Source: Botrytis cinerea B05.10
Lineage: Eukaryota > Ascomycota > Leotiomycetes > Helotiales > Sclerotiniaceae
Reading direction: 5' to 3'
NCBI RefSeq assembly: GCF_000143535.2
Contig: NC_037321.1
Span: forward strand, 2,170,001 to 2,234,000
DNA: 64,000 nt
Shown: piece after piece, positions 49,694 through 64,000 of the stretch
Layout: every line of letters begins with the position of its first letter
Numbering within the stretch: position 1 is the first letter of the stretch
Notes under the pieces: model-generated
What the model saw: only the letters and a program-made list of their open reading frames with translations
What the model was told of the DNA's origin: nothing
Databases searched by the model: none
Translations under genes and position numbers: made by a program

Positions 49694-51332
49694 GTTCACT
49701 TTCTCCGATTCATGTTATCTGCTACAAGTCGGTTTCTAACACCGACAATAAATATCTACCAAGTGCTACACCTAGCTGCTGGCATGGCACCCCGTTCGTG
49801 GTCGCCTCGGGCGTCTAAATTGCCGCGGTATCCACCTCGAGTCCACCGGTATATTCCCGAATAGGACATTCCGGTTCGCCCGAAGCTCAGAAAGGTAACC
49901 AGCAAGTCGCCGTCACCTACTTTTGTATGCGTATGGTCCCTGCACTCTGTTCTCGATTTACATGGATCGGGCTTACCTTGTTTGTATTTGCGGTCCCGCA
50001 ACTTTCATCGGAAGCTTCCAATGCTTCTTTAAGGTTAGCGACTCGACACCTCTTCGGTTCCTGTTCGTAGCTTAGCGGACAAATGTGTCTGCGGCGTCCC
50101 TCACTTTTACCTGCATCTTGATAAAGCTCATATCGCGTCGTTATACCCTTGCGGTTGGCCGCGCGAGGAATTTTCTTGTTTCATAGTTTCCGCATGAGGT
50201 GGGAATACCAAGCAAAAGATTAGATACAACAAACAGTCGTTGCAAATCTATATTGTTGCATTGTATACGGAAATTTAGGATGAAGTGTCATCCTGCCTGG
50301 CTGGCCCGTAGGAGATCGCCGTGAATGAGTCACGTGGTCAAGCAGCGTGCTTGTACTTTTCAGGCTTAGCTCAACTTAGCGAGACGTATCACGGGTCCGA
50401 ATATAGTTCGTTCTAAAGAGATCATACGAAAAACGGAATCCATCTTCACCATCAACCCTATCGTTGGAAAAGGACTGATTCATCTAATTATTTTCTATAG
50501 CTAAACGCAAGCCCATACTCACGGTTATAGAAATGGGAAAAAAGCTGGAATATAAACTCAATGACTTAAATTACTCCGATCTTAGATCGATTCTTAATGA
50601 TATCTATAAAAGAATTAAAAAAGAATTTAAGGAGTATGAAAAGTAGAGACTTCGCAAAGACACTATATTAAAAAAAGTATTCCTGGGGTTGATAAATTCT
50701 ATATAACTATTGATGCTTTTACTCTTAATTTGTTAAACTAATAATATAAGTATAGATAATTATATATAGTTACAATACTATAACGTCTAAACTAAGGACT
50801 CATGTTAGCTTCTTTAGTTTTATTATAGATGTATATTATTCTTTCGAGTTAGATTTACTAATAAAAACATTTTCTGGTAAATGTTATAATCTATATAGAA
50901 AATTGAATTATAATTCAAAAACTTATCGAAACAATACAATAGATTCTAAATTATTAGGTTTTTAATAGTTTTGATTGATTATTGTATTCAATAATTATTA
51001 GATGAGTTAAGATTAAAGTAGTTCATATAATAATAAGTCACGTTATAAATATCAATATGTACTGTTAAAGTAAGATACTAATTGAAACACCAGTCAATAA
51101 GAGTAATAACTTCAAGATAACTAATTTGATATCTGATGAATAGTGTGCGATACTAGTAGCGGAAGGACAAGAAGCTCTCTGGCTCATTTATACACAGTAT
51201 AATCATCACTATCGCCTCGATACTCACAGAAGGCCAGAAGTTCTGGAACAAACAGAGCAAATCTAATATTCTTCAGTTTCTAACTATACTATCTATATCC
51301 TATGTCTCGTTGCATTCTTAATCAATCATCTA
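49694..51332. promoter_or_regulatory. BOT4 promoter and BOT4-BOT1 intergenic region
   Basis: 1.6 kb between BOT4 start and BOT1 stop. CGG-TTTCTAACA-CCG at 49730-49744 is an inverted CGG palindrome with 9-base spacing, the kind of site bound by Zn2Cys6 dimers. An AT-rich island spans about 50.5-51.1 kb and holds a 37-codon frame (50533-50646, starting MGKKLEYKLNDLNYSD) of unknown meaning, perhaps a repeat remnant. Confidence 0.5.
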
Positions 51333-53086
51333 CTATGATGCAAGAGAGTCAACCTTGACTCTGACATGCTTCTTAATCATAGCGTTACCGCAGTCGGTCC
51401 AGTCCGTACTTTGCTCGTTCGTCTCGAACAGGGTCATGTTCAGCGAGGTGAAGAAGTTAGAGAAGGTGAGGTAGGTCTCCATCCAAGCGACGCTATAGAG
51501 GGTAAATGGTTAGCAGCTGCATAAAGGGCAACTCCAAAAAGGAGCAAGGAACAAAACAGAGGGAATCTTACTTGAGGCCGATGCAAGCACGGGAGCCCTT
51601 GCCGAAGACGACGAGATAGTGGTCCAGGTTCTCGTTGGCCAACCACCGCTCGGGGATGAACTGTTCGGGGTTGGGGAAGATATTAGGGTCAGTGTGAACA
51701 GAGTAGATCGAACTAGAAACAGAGGTTCCTGGAGGCAGGTAGTGACCCCTCCATGTCATGCCTTCCGCAGGCACAAGACGGGGAAGGATACCTGGTACCG
51801 GCGAAGACATGCGGAGAGACTCCTTGATGCAGGCGTTCAAGTATGGAAGAGATCGGACAGTCTTGTACTCGTAAAGGCCTTGGTCGTTCTTGGGGATGGG
51901 TTTGAGCTCGTCACGAAGCTTCTGGAGCTTGGCCGGGTGGCTCAGGAGGTAATAGGTGCCCATGCTCATAGTGTGACTGGTAGTATGGGTCCCGGCAAAA
52001 GCAAACGAGTAGGTTTCATCCTCGACGGCTTGGTGGGTGAGGGGCCTGCCACCGTCCTCGGGTCGCAACAGGAGATCGATGACGGTCTTGCGGCCATCCT
52101 CGGCCTTCTCCACGCCGAGCTCATGCTCACTAGCGCGATCACGAATCCACTGGTTGATGCTGGCGCGAAACTCGAACTCACCGGGGATCAGCTTCTGGGC
52201 AATGCTCTTAGGGATGTTCAGTGCCATCCAAATGAGGATGGGGAAGTGCTTCAAGAGGAAGAAATTCTCAGAGAACGTGCGCAGGGTCGCAAGGAACGGT
52301 GGCTCCTCCTCTTCCTTAGCGTCGATGAAGTTGAGCGTTCGGTCGCACAGGACTTGCATGATGGTGTCGATCGTAATGCCGGTGTAGAGACGCTGGATGT
52401 CCAGCACTTTGTTCGCCTCGTGGTGTTCATGGGCCTTGCTGAGTGCGTTCTGGACAACCTTGAGGACGAGATGAGAAAGCGCTTCCATGGACTTGGCAGA
52501 GAACAAGTCGTTGATGAGCTTTCTCCGGCGCCTGTGGTATTCAACATCGACAATGGCAGGAAGCGCCTCGGGAATGCCTCCAGCTGCTTGGAAAAACGCA
52601 GGATCCTTCATGTACTTGGATCCAGAGGAGTAGACCCTGAGATTGTAAGTTAGCTGGGAAGGAATGGATCAACTAGAGGTGAAAATTACTCATGGAAGAA
52701 GTCAGGGTCACTGACGTGAACCCGATCTGGGCTGGCTCTGAGGACAGGTCCTGTTGACATGGAATCAGTATATGCATATCATGATAGCTATGATATATCT
52801 TGGGGCGGGACCCCAAGTGTCAGAGTGTGGGGTGCGTACCATATTTCTCGTGGAGTGCGGCATAATTCTTGACATATATGCCACCTAGAATTATGTCTTG
52901 ATAGAACTCATACCAGTACGTCGACCGCGCTAGGAATGGGCCAGGTATCTTGGACAGAGGATGGAAGTAGAGCCGCCTCACGACCAGCTGGACAGAATAG
53001 AGAGTAAAAGATGCGAGTATAAGAGCGGCCCATGCTAGGGGAGTTTCAGGTAGGAAGTTGTTAATAACATCAGAAAGGAGACCCAT
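51333..53086 (-). CDS. BOT1: Botrydial cluster cytochrome P450, probably BOT1 (510 aa)
   Basis: Exons (minus): 53086-52840, 52750-52690, 52636-51572 and 51492-51333, all GT-AG. N-terminal anchor LAWAALILASFTLYSVQLVV, then the hinge HPLSKIPGPFLARS. I-helix FAFAGTHTTSHTMSMG has His where many P450s carry the acidic residue. ExxR is in KESLRMSSP, followed by FIPERW and heme loop FGKGSRACIGLN with Cys454. The intron after KYG is at the same place as in the BOT3 and BOT4 genes, supporting common ancestry. The start ATG is the first in frame after the divergent promoter shared with BOT2. From published work as I recall it, BOT1 acts late, completing the oxidations that open the skeleton to botrydial; knock-outs accumulate less oxidised intermediates. 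The symbol rests on adjacency to BOT2. Confidence 0.85.
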
Positions 53087-56300
<3,214 letters not shown>

Positions 56301-58545
56301 TCACTCAATCTTGACGCGAACATCCTTCGCACCTGCCTTAGGAAAACCCATGATGTAGTCACGCGCAATCTTGATATCAGACTCGCCTCCATCATGAAGG
56401 ACAAGCTTAGGGCCGCCAGGACGGAATAGCATTGCGCTGGCAAGATACAATTCTGCCCAGGCGAGGCTAAGTGTTTAGAAATTTTGTTAGCGATTGCCCT
56501 TCATCAAAAACAGTACGCTCGATGGCAGGTGAGCATGTTAAGCTTACTTGACTCCAAGGCAACTCCGCGAGCCCTTAGTGAAGGGGACGAAGTTGCGATC
56601 CATTTGCTTGTTGTACTCTCCGATCCAGCGTTCGGGCTTGAAAGCCTCCGGCTCGGAAAAGACGTTCTGGTCAAAGTGCATTGCGTAGATGGACATGCCA
56701 ACCGGAGTCTGGTTTTCATTAGCTTATGTCAGTTCACATCTTCGGGAAAGATTTCAAGAGCACTGCGGGATTTGTTGAGATAAGAATGATGCGGCAAACC
56801 TTTTTGGGGATGACCCATTGGTGGAACTGAATATCTTCGTCCGGCGAGCAGCGTGCAAGGTTTCCAACGAGCCCATTCAACCGGAGCGCCTCCTTAACGC
56901 AGCCTCTGAGATATGGCAGCTTTTCCAGCTCCGCCCAGGTAGGCATCTTGTTGGGGTAGCCCTTGAAAACAGGCTGCAGCTCTGCTCTCAGTCGCTTCTC
57001 GATCTGCGGATTCTGAAGAACGTAGAAAACCACAAAGGTCAGGGTATGCGCACCTGCCAGCGTTCCGGCGAGCAGCAGTATCATAGACTCAGCACGCAAG
57101 CGATCGATAGACTTCTCAGACTCCGGTACATTGGAAGAAAGAAGGTGGTGGAAAACTGAAACGTCCGACAAGTCTCTCTTGGACGTGGCAATTTGAGTTT
57201 TTATCTTTTCGATGTTCTGCTGGCCGGTCTTACCCAGCATCATGTTCGAGATGCCTTTGGGATAGACGCTGTTCATGATTGAGGTAGGCAGAGACTGCAG
57301 GAATCTGAGGTTTTCATTTTGTAAGCACGTACTTATGAAAGGACTCCGTCCCATACGAAAAAGCAATGCTTACTTGTTGATCCATGGAAAGCATCGGAAT
57401 AGGGGCGCAATAGTGGTGGACTTGATCATAAGATCCTTCCTGAAACCTTTAATTTAGTCTCCGAATCTACATTATCATTTTCGTCACTTCGAGAGATATC
57501 CTCCACTTACCAAGCAGGAGTGAACTCTGGATCGTCTAGCAGACCAGCTTCCATACCGCTAGACACTTGACCAATAATGTCACCGGTCAATGCGCAGAGC
57601 ATATGGTCCACTTCGATGATAGAACCAGATCCCTTGAGACCCACGAGTCTGTCGTCCATCTTCATGACACGCTCGGCAATCCGAGACTCAATGCGAGTGA
57701 TGCCTTGGCGAGAGAAGAATGGTTCCAGATGCTACGAGTCAACAACGTCAGATACTGAGCTTGTCCCCACGGACATAGAGTACTTTGGGGGCTCTGCGTA
57801 CCTTTCTCCGCGTACGGTGAAGTTCGTGGGAGACTGACAAGTGATGCGAGTCTAATAAAACATGTGTTAGCGTACAACTCTTCGACGAGTGCATCTGCAT
57901 CAAGCTAGAAAGCGTACTGTCAAATCCGTTTCCCTCTCTACCCCTGGGCCACATGTCTGTCTTGCGAGTTGAGGCAGTGACGTATAGCTGATCGTAAAAT
58001 GCCGGATCGCGGACTGAGAGTTCCCAAGGACTGGTGCGCACAATGGGGCCTGCAAAGCCAGATGCTGTCAGTTGTCAAAGTCACCCTGAAATTGAGTTTT
58101 AGAGACTTAATGCTCTAAAAACGGCACTTGGGAGTTGCTTGCCATATTTCTCATGCATCTTGCGGATTTCGTTTCCCCATTGTCCGCCCTTCACAATGTA
58201 GCAGTAGAACTCGTACCATTCGCATGCAGCGCAGATCCTGTAACCGGGAAACTTTGCCAAGGGATGTAGATACAAGCGGTAGAATACCAAGCAGAACACA
58301 TAAGCAAAGTATAACCCGAGAGCGACAGAGGTTATAGTGGTGATTTCTGTCCTGTCAATGTCTCTGAATTTGGCCTCAGCCACCTTGCTTCCGATTGATT
58401 GCGCATCCTGCCATGCCTTACTCTTGACGGCTAGCACAAAGGGAGTGGCTCTTTCGATTCCATGTTGGAGGAGTGCGTTGGACTTCTGCCACGTGAGCAG
58501 CGCCGTTTTAGTGGCCAGGTCCAAAGTCGGGTTGCTCTTCTCCAT
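56301..58545 (-). CDS. BOT3: Botrydial cluster cytochrome P450, probably BOT3 (567 aa)
   Basis: Exons (minus): 58545-58143, 58049-57918, 57851-57802, 57731-57511, 57439-57374, 57304-56800, 56708-56548, 56466-56301. Intron 1 has a GC donor (TATG|GCAAGC) at the position where BOT1 and BOT4 use GT. An unusually long N-terminal part (about 70 residues, [17 protein letters not shown] onward) precedes the anchor [19 protein letters not shown] and hinge [11 protein letters not shown]. Then come [11 protein letters not shown] in the C-helix, I-helix [15 protein letters not shown], ExxR in [14 protein letters not shown] and heme loop [12 protein letters not shown] with Cys509. The I-helix lacks both the acidic residue and the Thr usual for oxygen activation. 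Flanked by BOT2 (convergent) and BOT5 (divergent). From published work as I recall it, BOT3 adds a hydroxyl at C-10 of the skeleton. Confidence 0.85.
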
Positions 58546-59579
58546 GTTGACGTCCTCGACTCTAAGAGTTATGCTGAGAAATGGGAAAGACACGCAGAGA
58601 ACATAGGAACCAGAAACTCAGCCGAGATCCAATGTGTGGGAGATTCTGCGGTGTACTAAATATACTGTGGTGAAGGGTTTATTTGAATGTGGGGCACACG
58701 GAGAGCGCTTAAAGCCTGTCGAAATAGACTCCAGTCTCGTACGAGGCATGACTGTTCCTAGTTTGAATTGAAACGGTCTGTTAAGCTTTGGGTATACTAC
58801 TTGCGATGGGTGCCGAGACAATCGGTGATGGCCATGCTGGGAAATATACATGGACACCTGAGGCTCCTAGCCCTTCGGACATGCTCAAAATGGAATTCCC
58901 CTTTAGGTAATTTAGCCAGGCGGCAAGCGAGGCCTGTACGAAGGTCGGCATACTAAGAGACCCACTCTCGCCTGTAGGGATGTTTCCAAAGATCTTATTG
59001 GCCAAAATCATCAAGAGTCATGCCGCTTTAATCAACCTCATTTGCTCTCAGTTAATTCGACTATCATCAACATCAACTTCATCAAATGGATCGGTAATAT
59101 GGATATCGTAGATCTGCTTAGAGAAAGTTCTCTTCTGCGTTCGTTTTCTCTTTCCCCAATAATGATTCCTTCCTCTTCTCCACTTATACCGCTGCCACTA
59201 CTATCTATCATACCTCCGTATCGAGAAATAGCGTGTGACCAGCGAACCGAAGTATATACTTTATATAAATTAGAGTGATATTCGTTAATACTTCCTCAAT
59301 TAGGGTATCGATTTGAGCTATAGGCAGATTGAGTATGCTTGCTTGATATATTCAATACCCTAAAAGCGTTCTAGCCGGCTGCCTGTTATAATGACTGGTC
59401 AGATTGCGACGATTCTTATATTTATTACTTTATCCAAACAGACTTAATGGATAGATACTATTGCTTATACTAGTCTGGGAAGATCTATAGAGCCAGTTGC
59501 ACGTCTGCTTTGTTCTAACGATATTATATCTTAGAAAGGTTCCGGTCAACAACAAAAGGCTGTCATTGTACTGTCCAAG
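58546..59579. promoter_or_regulatory. Divergent BOT3-BOT5 intergenic region
   Basis: 1.0 kb shared upstream region. An everted CCG-AGACAAT-CGG lies at about 58813-58825; the CGG-N9-CCG form seen at BOT1 and BOT4 was not found here. The 59.2-59.5 kb part is AT-rich. A frame at 59042-59278 is low complexity and not supported as a gene. Confidence 0.4.
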
Positions 59580-61314
59580 ATGGCGACAATACCGCTTTTC
59601 TTCTCACTGATACTGTTCTTGCGGCTTTATCATGCCTCTAGGCTTGAAAAGCGCAAAGAGGTTGAAGGTGAAGGCATCGTTGCCGCAGAAGACCTGGTTT
59701 CAGAAAACGACAATCCGCAAGGTGACGACGAGGTCTTGCCCGTACATTTCATAGATCAGGCTGCCATTGTACGCACATCCATTATCAACTATACTTTTCG
59801 CTACAACGAAGTTCTCGACGCTGCAAAGCTTCATAGAGGTCTACTCCAGCTGTTGAAGATCCCGGGATGGAATAAGCTTGGAGGCAGGCTCCGAGCCACT
59901 GTAAGTGACCCCGTCCATCTATCCACGGCTGACCTCCAGCGGGGACAGATCGCACTGAACCAAGGACACTCGCTAAGGGTTGATGCTTTTTTTGCAGAAA
60001 AACGGAAAACTTGAGATTCATGTACCCAGAAGCTTCAGCAAAACCCGCCCTGAAGTGAAGTTTTCTCACGTCGACTGCTCCGATACCGAAATCGAGTCCC
60101 ACGGGCTGGCATCCCAACTACCCAGACCCACAGGGTCTACACCATCCATACAAGAGGGCTGCCACGCGTTCCGGTCATTTGCTTTGCCCACTGATCTCCC
60201 CAACAATATCGAGCATTATTGGAAAAACGACCAGCCAATGTTAAGTCTGCACATAACATCCTTCGCGAACGGCACACTGGTTGGCTTGACCTTTCCGCAC
60301 TCTCTCACTGACGCCATGGGCACATCAGAGTTTCTCAAGGCGTGGTCCAATGTGGTGGCTGGCAAGAGCAGCTTCGTGAAGCCCCTTCAGGGAACTCAGG
60401 TCGATGTGCTTGGCGATGTTGGGACGAACCTTGACAAGAAAGCTTCGCAAGGAGAATTCTTCCTGGAAGACCAACAAACCAGGGGGTTCTCCTTACTATC
60501 CTTTATTGCTCGCTATATGTGGGATGTCAAGACTCGTCGATCCATTCGGACGAAGCACATCTACCTGCCTGCCAAGTATATGTCGCATCTCCGCCAGGGT
60601 GTCGAGGAGGAGCTGAAAAGACAAAATGGCGGCGTAGTTCCGTTTGTTAGCGACGGCGACCTCATCACCGCATGGGGCGCTCGCATGGTCATGTCATCGA
60701 GCACATGGAAGAACTGCAGTGCCGTGATTTGCAACGTCTTTGACCTCCGCGGGCGTCTCAAGGGCACATTTGCTCGGGGGGGCACATACCTCCAGAACCT
60801 GATCCTGCCAGCAACAACTGTCTTGTCAAAGGAAGAAGCGGCCACCGCCACGACTGCTCAAATCGCTCTGGGTCTGCGGAAGGCCATCGTGGAGCAGACT
60901 GATGATGTACAAAGTCGACGACTCATGCGTATCGCACGTCGCTGGTTCTCGAGCATGGGCTCGATGCCCTTGTTCGCAAAGTGGGATTCGCGAGTCGTTG
61001 CATGCACGAACTGGACAAAGGCTAAATTTCTGGACGCAGCTGATTTTGGCCCCAACGCTTTGATTGCGGGTGGTGCGGGCAATCAAAAATCCAGCAGTAC
61101 GAGGAAGGCTGCAAGACACACGGAACCGACACAGGCACAGACACAACCAGGCAGACCAGTCATGTACTGGGGCACGACCCTGAGCGTTACTGACAATCCT
61201 CGCGACACCTTCGTGATCTACGGCAAAGATAAAGTTGGTAACTACTGGGTTCACGCTTACTTGAGGGAGGAAACGTGGAGCTTGATCCAGAAAGAACTTG
61301 ACTCATTTAGGTAA
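59580..61314 (+). CDS. BOT5: Botrydial acetyltransferase (HxxxD-type acyltransferase, 545 aa)
   Basis: Acyl-CoA-dependent acyltransferase expected to acetylate the C-4 hydroxyl of a botrydial intermediate. Exons: 59580-59900 and 59998-61314, joined by a phase-0 GTAAGT...TTGCAG intron, so the change of frame between the two halves is resolved. The N-terminus MATIPLFFSLILFLRLYHA is hydrophobic, a possible anchor. The catalytic motif is FPHSLTDAMG, with His208 and Asp212 of HxxxD. The second family region, where BAHD enzymes have DFGWG, here reads AADFGPNALIAGG. An ICNVFDLRGRLKG segment fits the central part of the fold. The protein is in the size range of fungal trichothecene acetyltransferase-like enzymes. 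It is the last cluster gene before AT-rich DNA begins. Confidence 0.9.
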
Positions 61315-61786
61315 GGTAGCTGTAGATGTTGGGCAGCAAAGATGGGAGGGTGGTTGATGAAGGAGAAGCTAGCAACAGTTAAGTTACCTTACGTTTGAGA
61401 ATACAGGAGAGCGCGCTTGGGACTAATGAGCTGGCGAAAGTTGCGGTGTACTTTACTGTTCTCAGGATTGATGGTTGATATAATGTGTTAGTGGCTTCTC
61501 CAGTCTGCAGGATTCGCTGCTAGTGAATTTGACGATGTATGTTAGACAAACATTTGAAATTCATAAATGGATTACGTCCATTGGCCAATACAATAGTTCA
61601 TTACCCAATCAACACAGTCTCTAGCTAGACTAATCTATCAACTAGTCAATGTAGTAGACGCCAAAATTTAAATCTATTTATAAATAGATATAGTCTATTT
61701 AAAAATAGATGTATCGTATGAATTGGCCTAGATTGAAATATTTATTTATTAGTCGTACTGAATTAGTAGACTATGTTCTAGATTAT
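61315..61786. other. BOT5 3' flank leading into AT-rich DNA
   Basis: No gene. A perfect 18-base palindrome ATCTATTTATAAATAGAT lies at 61672-61689, followed by a near copy of its half (CTATTTAAAAATAGAT). Composition falls sharply after about 61.55 kb. Confidence 0.55.
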
Positions 61787-64000
61787 TGTCAGGGTTCTAT
61801 AATACGGAATATATCGGATAGATTCTCAATAAGAGATAAGAGTCTTAGGTAATGAAGTGTATTTCAATTTAATTAAAATTAATTATATATTCTAACCAAA
61901 TCTGGGTATATACTAAACTTTATATAATTGTTTATTTATATTAATTTCTTTTTATTAATCAATTCAATAATACTTCAATTTCTTTATATTATATTATTGA
62001 TATTTAATTTTTCAAATCAAATTTATAACTCTTTTGAATAAAAGTTTTGTATTTATTTAAATTATAAATCCTTGGTTTTTATTCTAAACTAATTTAAACT
62101 TATTTTAATTTAATAAATATATTTCTATAATATAATATCCCTCTTTATATTTTTATTCTCAGAGATTCTCTTATTTAATCTTACAATTCTTTTATCTTAT
62201 TTCTTTAATCTTTAATCTATTATAATCAAATTTTTTTTGAAATATGAATTTGTTTTATTTTTTATCAATTTATTATTTTTATATTTAATTATTAGATTAT
62301 AATATTATATTATTTTAATAACTTTTTAAATATAATTTGAAATTCTAATTTACTTTTATTTATTTTTTTATTAATAATTTTTATAATTATAATAACCTAT
62401 AAAATAATTTTTTTATAAAGCTTTTTTGTTTTCTTTACTTCCCCTTATTTTATAATAACTACTTTACAAAATTTACTTATTATATTACAATATCTTTTTT
62501 TTATCAATTTTTCAATATAAAACTATTATTTTTATTATATCAAATATTTGTTTTTTAATTTGAAATATTTATATATCCTAAATATATATATATTATATTA
62601 TATAAAATAATATTTATAATAAAATATAGAGAATATTAGTTTTTTCTAATTTTATTATTTTGTTTATTGATTTTTAAGCTTTTTTATAGTATAGATTTCT
62701 TTTTTTTTTATAATTATAATTCGGAATATTATAATAATTATAGATTTATTTAATAACTGGGTTATTATTGATGTTATTCTTTTTATATTTTCCTTAAATT
62801 TTATTAATATCAATTCAATTATAATATATCAAAATCCTTAAAAACTAATTCAATATATTAAAAATCATATTAATTTATATAATAATATTATAGTTTTTTA
62901 TATTATTTTTATTAAACAATTTTACAAAAAGAAAATTAATAAATAAAATTATTTTAATAATCCTTTTTAATAATATTAGAATTTGTATAAAATTTCTTAA
63001 TATTTTTTTTGGATATTATGAATCCTATTTATTTTTATTATGATTAATATTAAAAGAAAAGAAATTATTCCTTTTCAAAAAACAATTCTATTTCAAATTA
63101 GTTTTTTAATATATAAATTATAAATATAAAATATTTAATTTTATTAAAATATAAATTTCCAAATTTTATTCAATATTGTTTTTAAAATTATTGGTTTTCT
63201 TTATTTAAATAAATAAAATTTATAATGATAATTTTTTATAATTATAAAAACTCTTTCATTTTTATAAATTAAAAATATATTTAATTCCTAAATTAATTTA
63301 AATTAAAGATTTTTTTTACAATAAATATTAGATTTTCCTTAATCTTTCTTTTTTCCATTTAATTATTTCAAATTTTTTGTATTTTTATTTTTAATTATAT
63401 TATTTAAATATTTTTTATGAATATTTTTAAATTTGAAAATACTAATAATTATATATTATAATCTTTTAATTATTTCTATTATTAAATTAAATATTCCTTT
63501 TTTAATTTCTTTATTTTATATATAATAATCCTTTTTATTTTCTATTCCTTTTTATTTTCTTCTTATAATTCTAAGTATTCTTTAATAAAATAATAATTTG
63601 AATTTATTTTTTTTATTACTTTATATTTCTTTAATAATAAAATATAAAATATATTATATAATTTTTTATATAAATTTAAAAATTTTAATTAATATATATA
63701 TTCTTTTTTAATATCTTTTATTTTGAATAATTTTATTATATAGAATTTCAATTTTCATTTTATATTATTCTCTTTTTACATTTCTTTACTTTTAATTTAA
63801 ATATTCTTTATTAAAAATAATATTCAATTATTTATTATAAAATATATTTATTTATGTTTTCTATTATAATATTTCTTTTAATTTTATTATACTTTATTTT
63901 ATAAATCTTTAAAACTATTTTAAAACTTTTATAATTATTATATTCTTTTTTTTTTATTTAATATTTTCTTTACAAAATTTATAATTTTATAATTCTATAA
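61787..64000. mobile_element. RIP-like AT-rich repeat block, left edge of a probable LTR element (incomplete)
   Basis: Composition becomes extremely AT-rich, T-rich on the plus strand. The sequence TGTCAGGGTTCTATAATACGG at 61787 looks like the first bases of an LTR (TG start). No ORF above background is present and the block runs off the window. T-richness suggests that any element is in the opposite orientation to the copia element at 39.5-46.5 kb. The class is not determinable from what is visible. Confidence 0.55.

Noticed and set aside
51619..52653. 344-codon plus-strand frame
   Set aside because: Exact antisense of BOT1 exon 3; no protein motifs.
59042..59278. 78-codon frame in the BOT3-BOT5 interval
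   Set aside because: Ser/Ile/Leu low-complexity and no homology I recognise; lies in AT-rich intergenic DNA.

Overview
The window looks like Botrytis cinerea (grey mould, Leotiomycetes) or a very close Botrytis relative. Introns are short (about 40-220 bases) with fungal consensus sites, proteins are ascomycete-like, repeats carry C-to-T/G-to-A (RIP-type) decay, and the right part matches the known layout of the botrydial (BOT) cluster. Species and cluster names come from memory of the published cluster, not from a search. Exon coordinates below were read by hand and each model keeps an open frame.

Left part (1-38.5 kb), ordinary GC. A Ser-rich hypothetical protein (1.4-2.0 kb, minus). A nonaspanin/TM9SF membrane protein (7.5-10.0 kb, plus). 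Two paralogous Cys/His module proteins (11.0-13.1 kb, minus) built from repeated C-x-C-x-C-x2-H units with one module per exon at the 5' end. A secreted deuterolysin M35 metalloprotease (14.4-15.9 kb, minus), with a divergently transcribed membrane-anchored protein resembling a stand-alone M35 propeptide (17.3-17.9 kb). A pyridoxamine-phosphate oxidase (19.4-20.1 kb, minus). An Rds1-type secreted ferritin-fold protein (22.0-23.6 kb, plus). A 9-kb gene-poor stretch holds a MITE-like element and a 220-bp solo LTR. Then come an MFS hexose transporter (32.7-34.6 kb, plus), a secreted type-B carboxylesterase (35.1-36.9 kb, minus) and a small uncertain gene (37.6-38.0 kb).

Middle (38.5-46.5 kb), very AT-rich. 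A 734-bp long-TIR DNA element with a TA duplication is followed by a structurally complete 7.0-kb Ty1/copia retrotransposon (two LTRs, CTACT target duplication). Its coding region is destroyed by RIP-like mutation.

Right part (47.6-61.3 kb), equilibrated GC: five clustered genes for the sesquiterpene phytotoxin botrydial. They are P450 BOT4 (minus), P450 BOT1 (minus), the sesquiterpene cyclase BOT2 (plus, divergent from BOT1), P450 BOT3 (minus) and the acyltransferase BOT5 (plus). BOT2 cyclises farnesyl diphosphate to presilphiperfolan-8-beta-ol, the three P450s oxidise the skeleton, and BOT5 acetylates it. From about 61.8 kb the sequence drops back into AT-rich repeat DNA with an LTR-like edge. 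The other cluster genes known from B. cinerea (the Zn2Cys6 regulator BOT6 and dehydrogenase BOT7) are not visible and would lie beyond the right edge.

Best new-looking observations: the exon-per-module Cys/His pair with an LTR inserted just upstream of one copy; GC-AG introns in three of the five BOT genes and in the M35 gene; a CGG-N9-CCG palindrome just upstream of both BOT1 and BOT4; opposite RIP polarity in the two LTRs of the copia element; and the orphan M35-propeptide-like protein.
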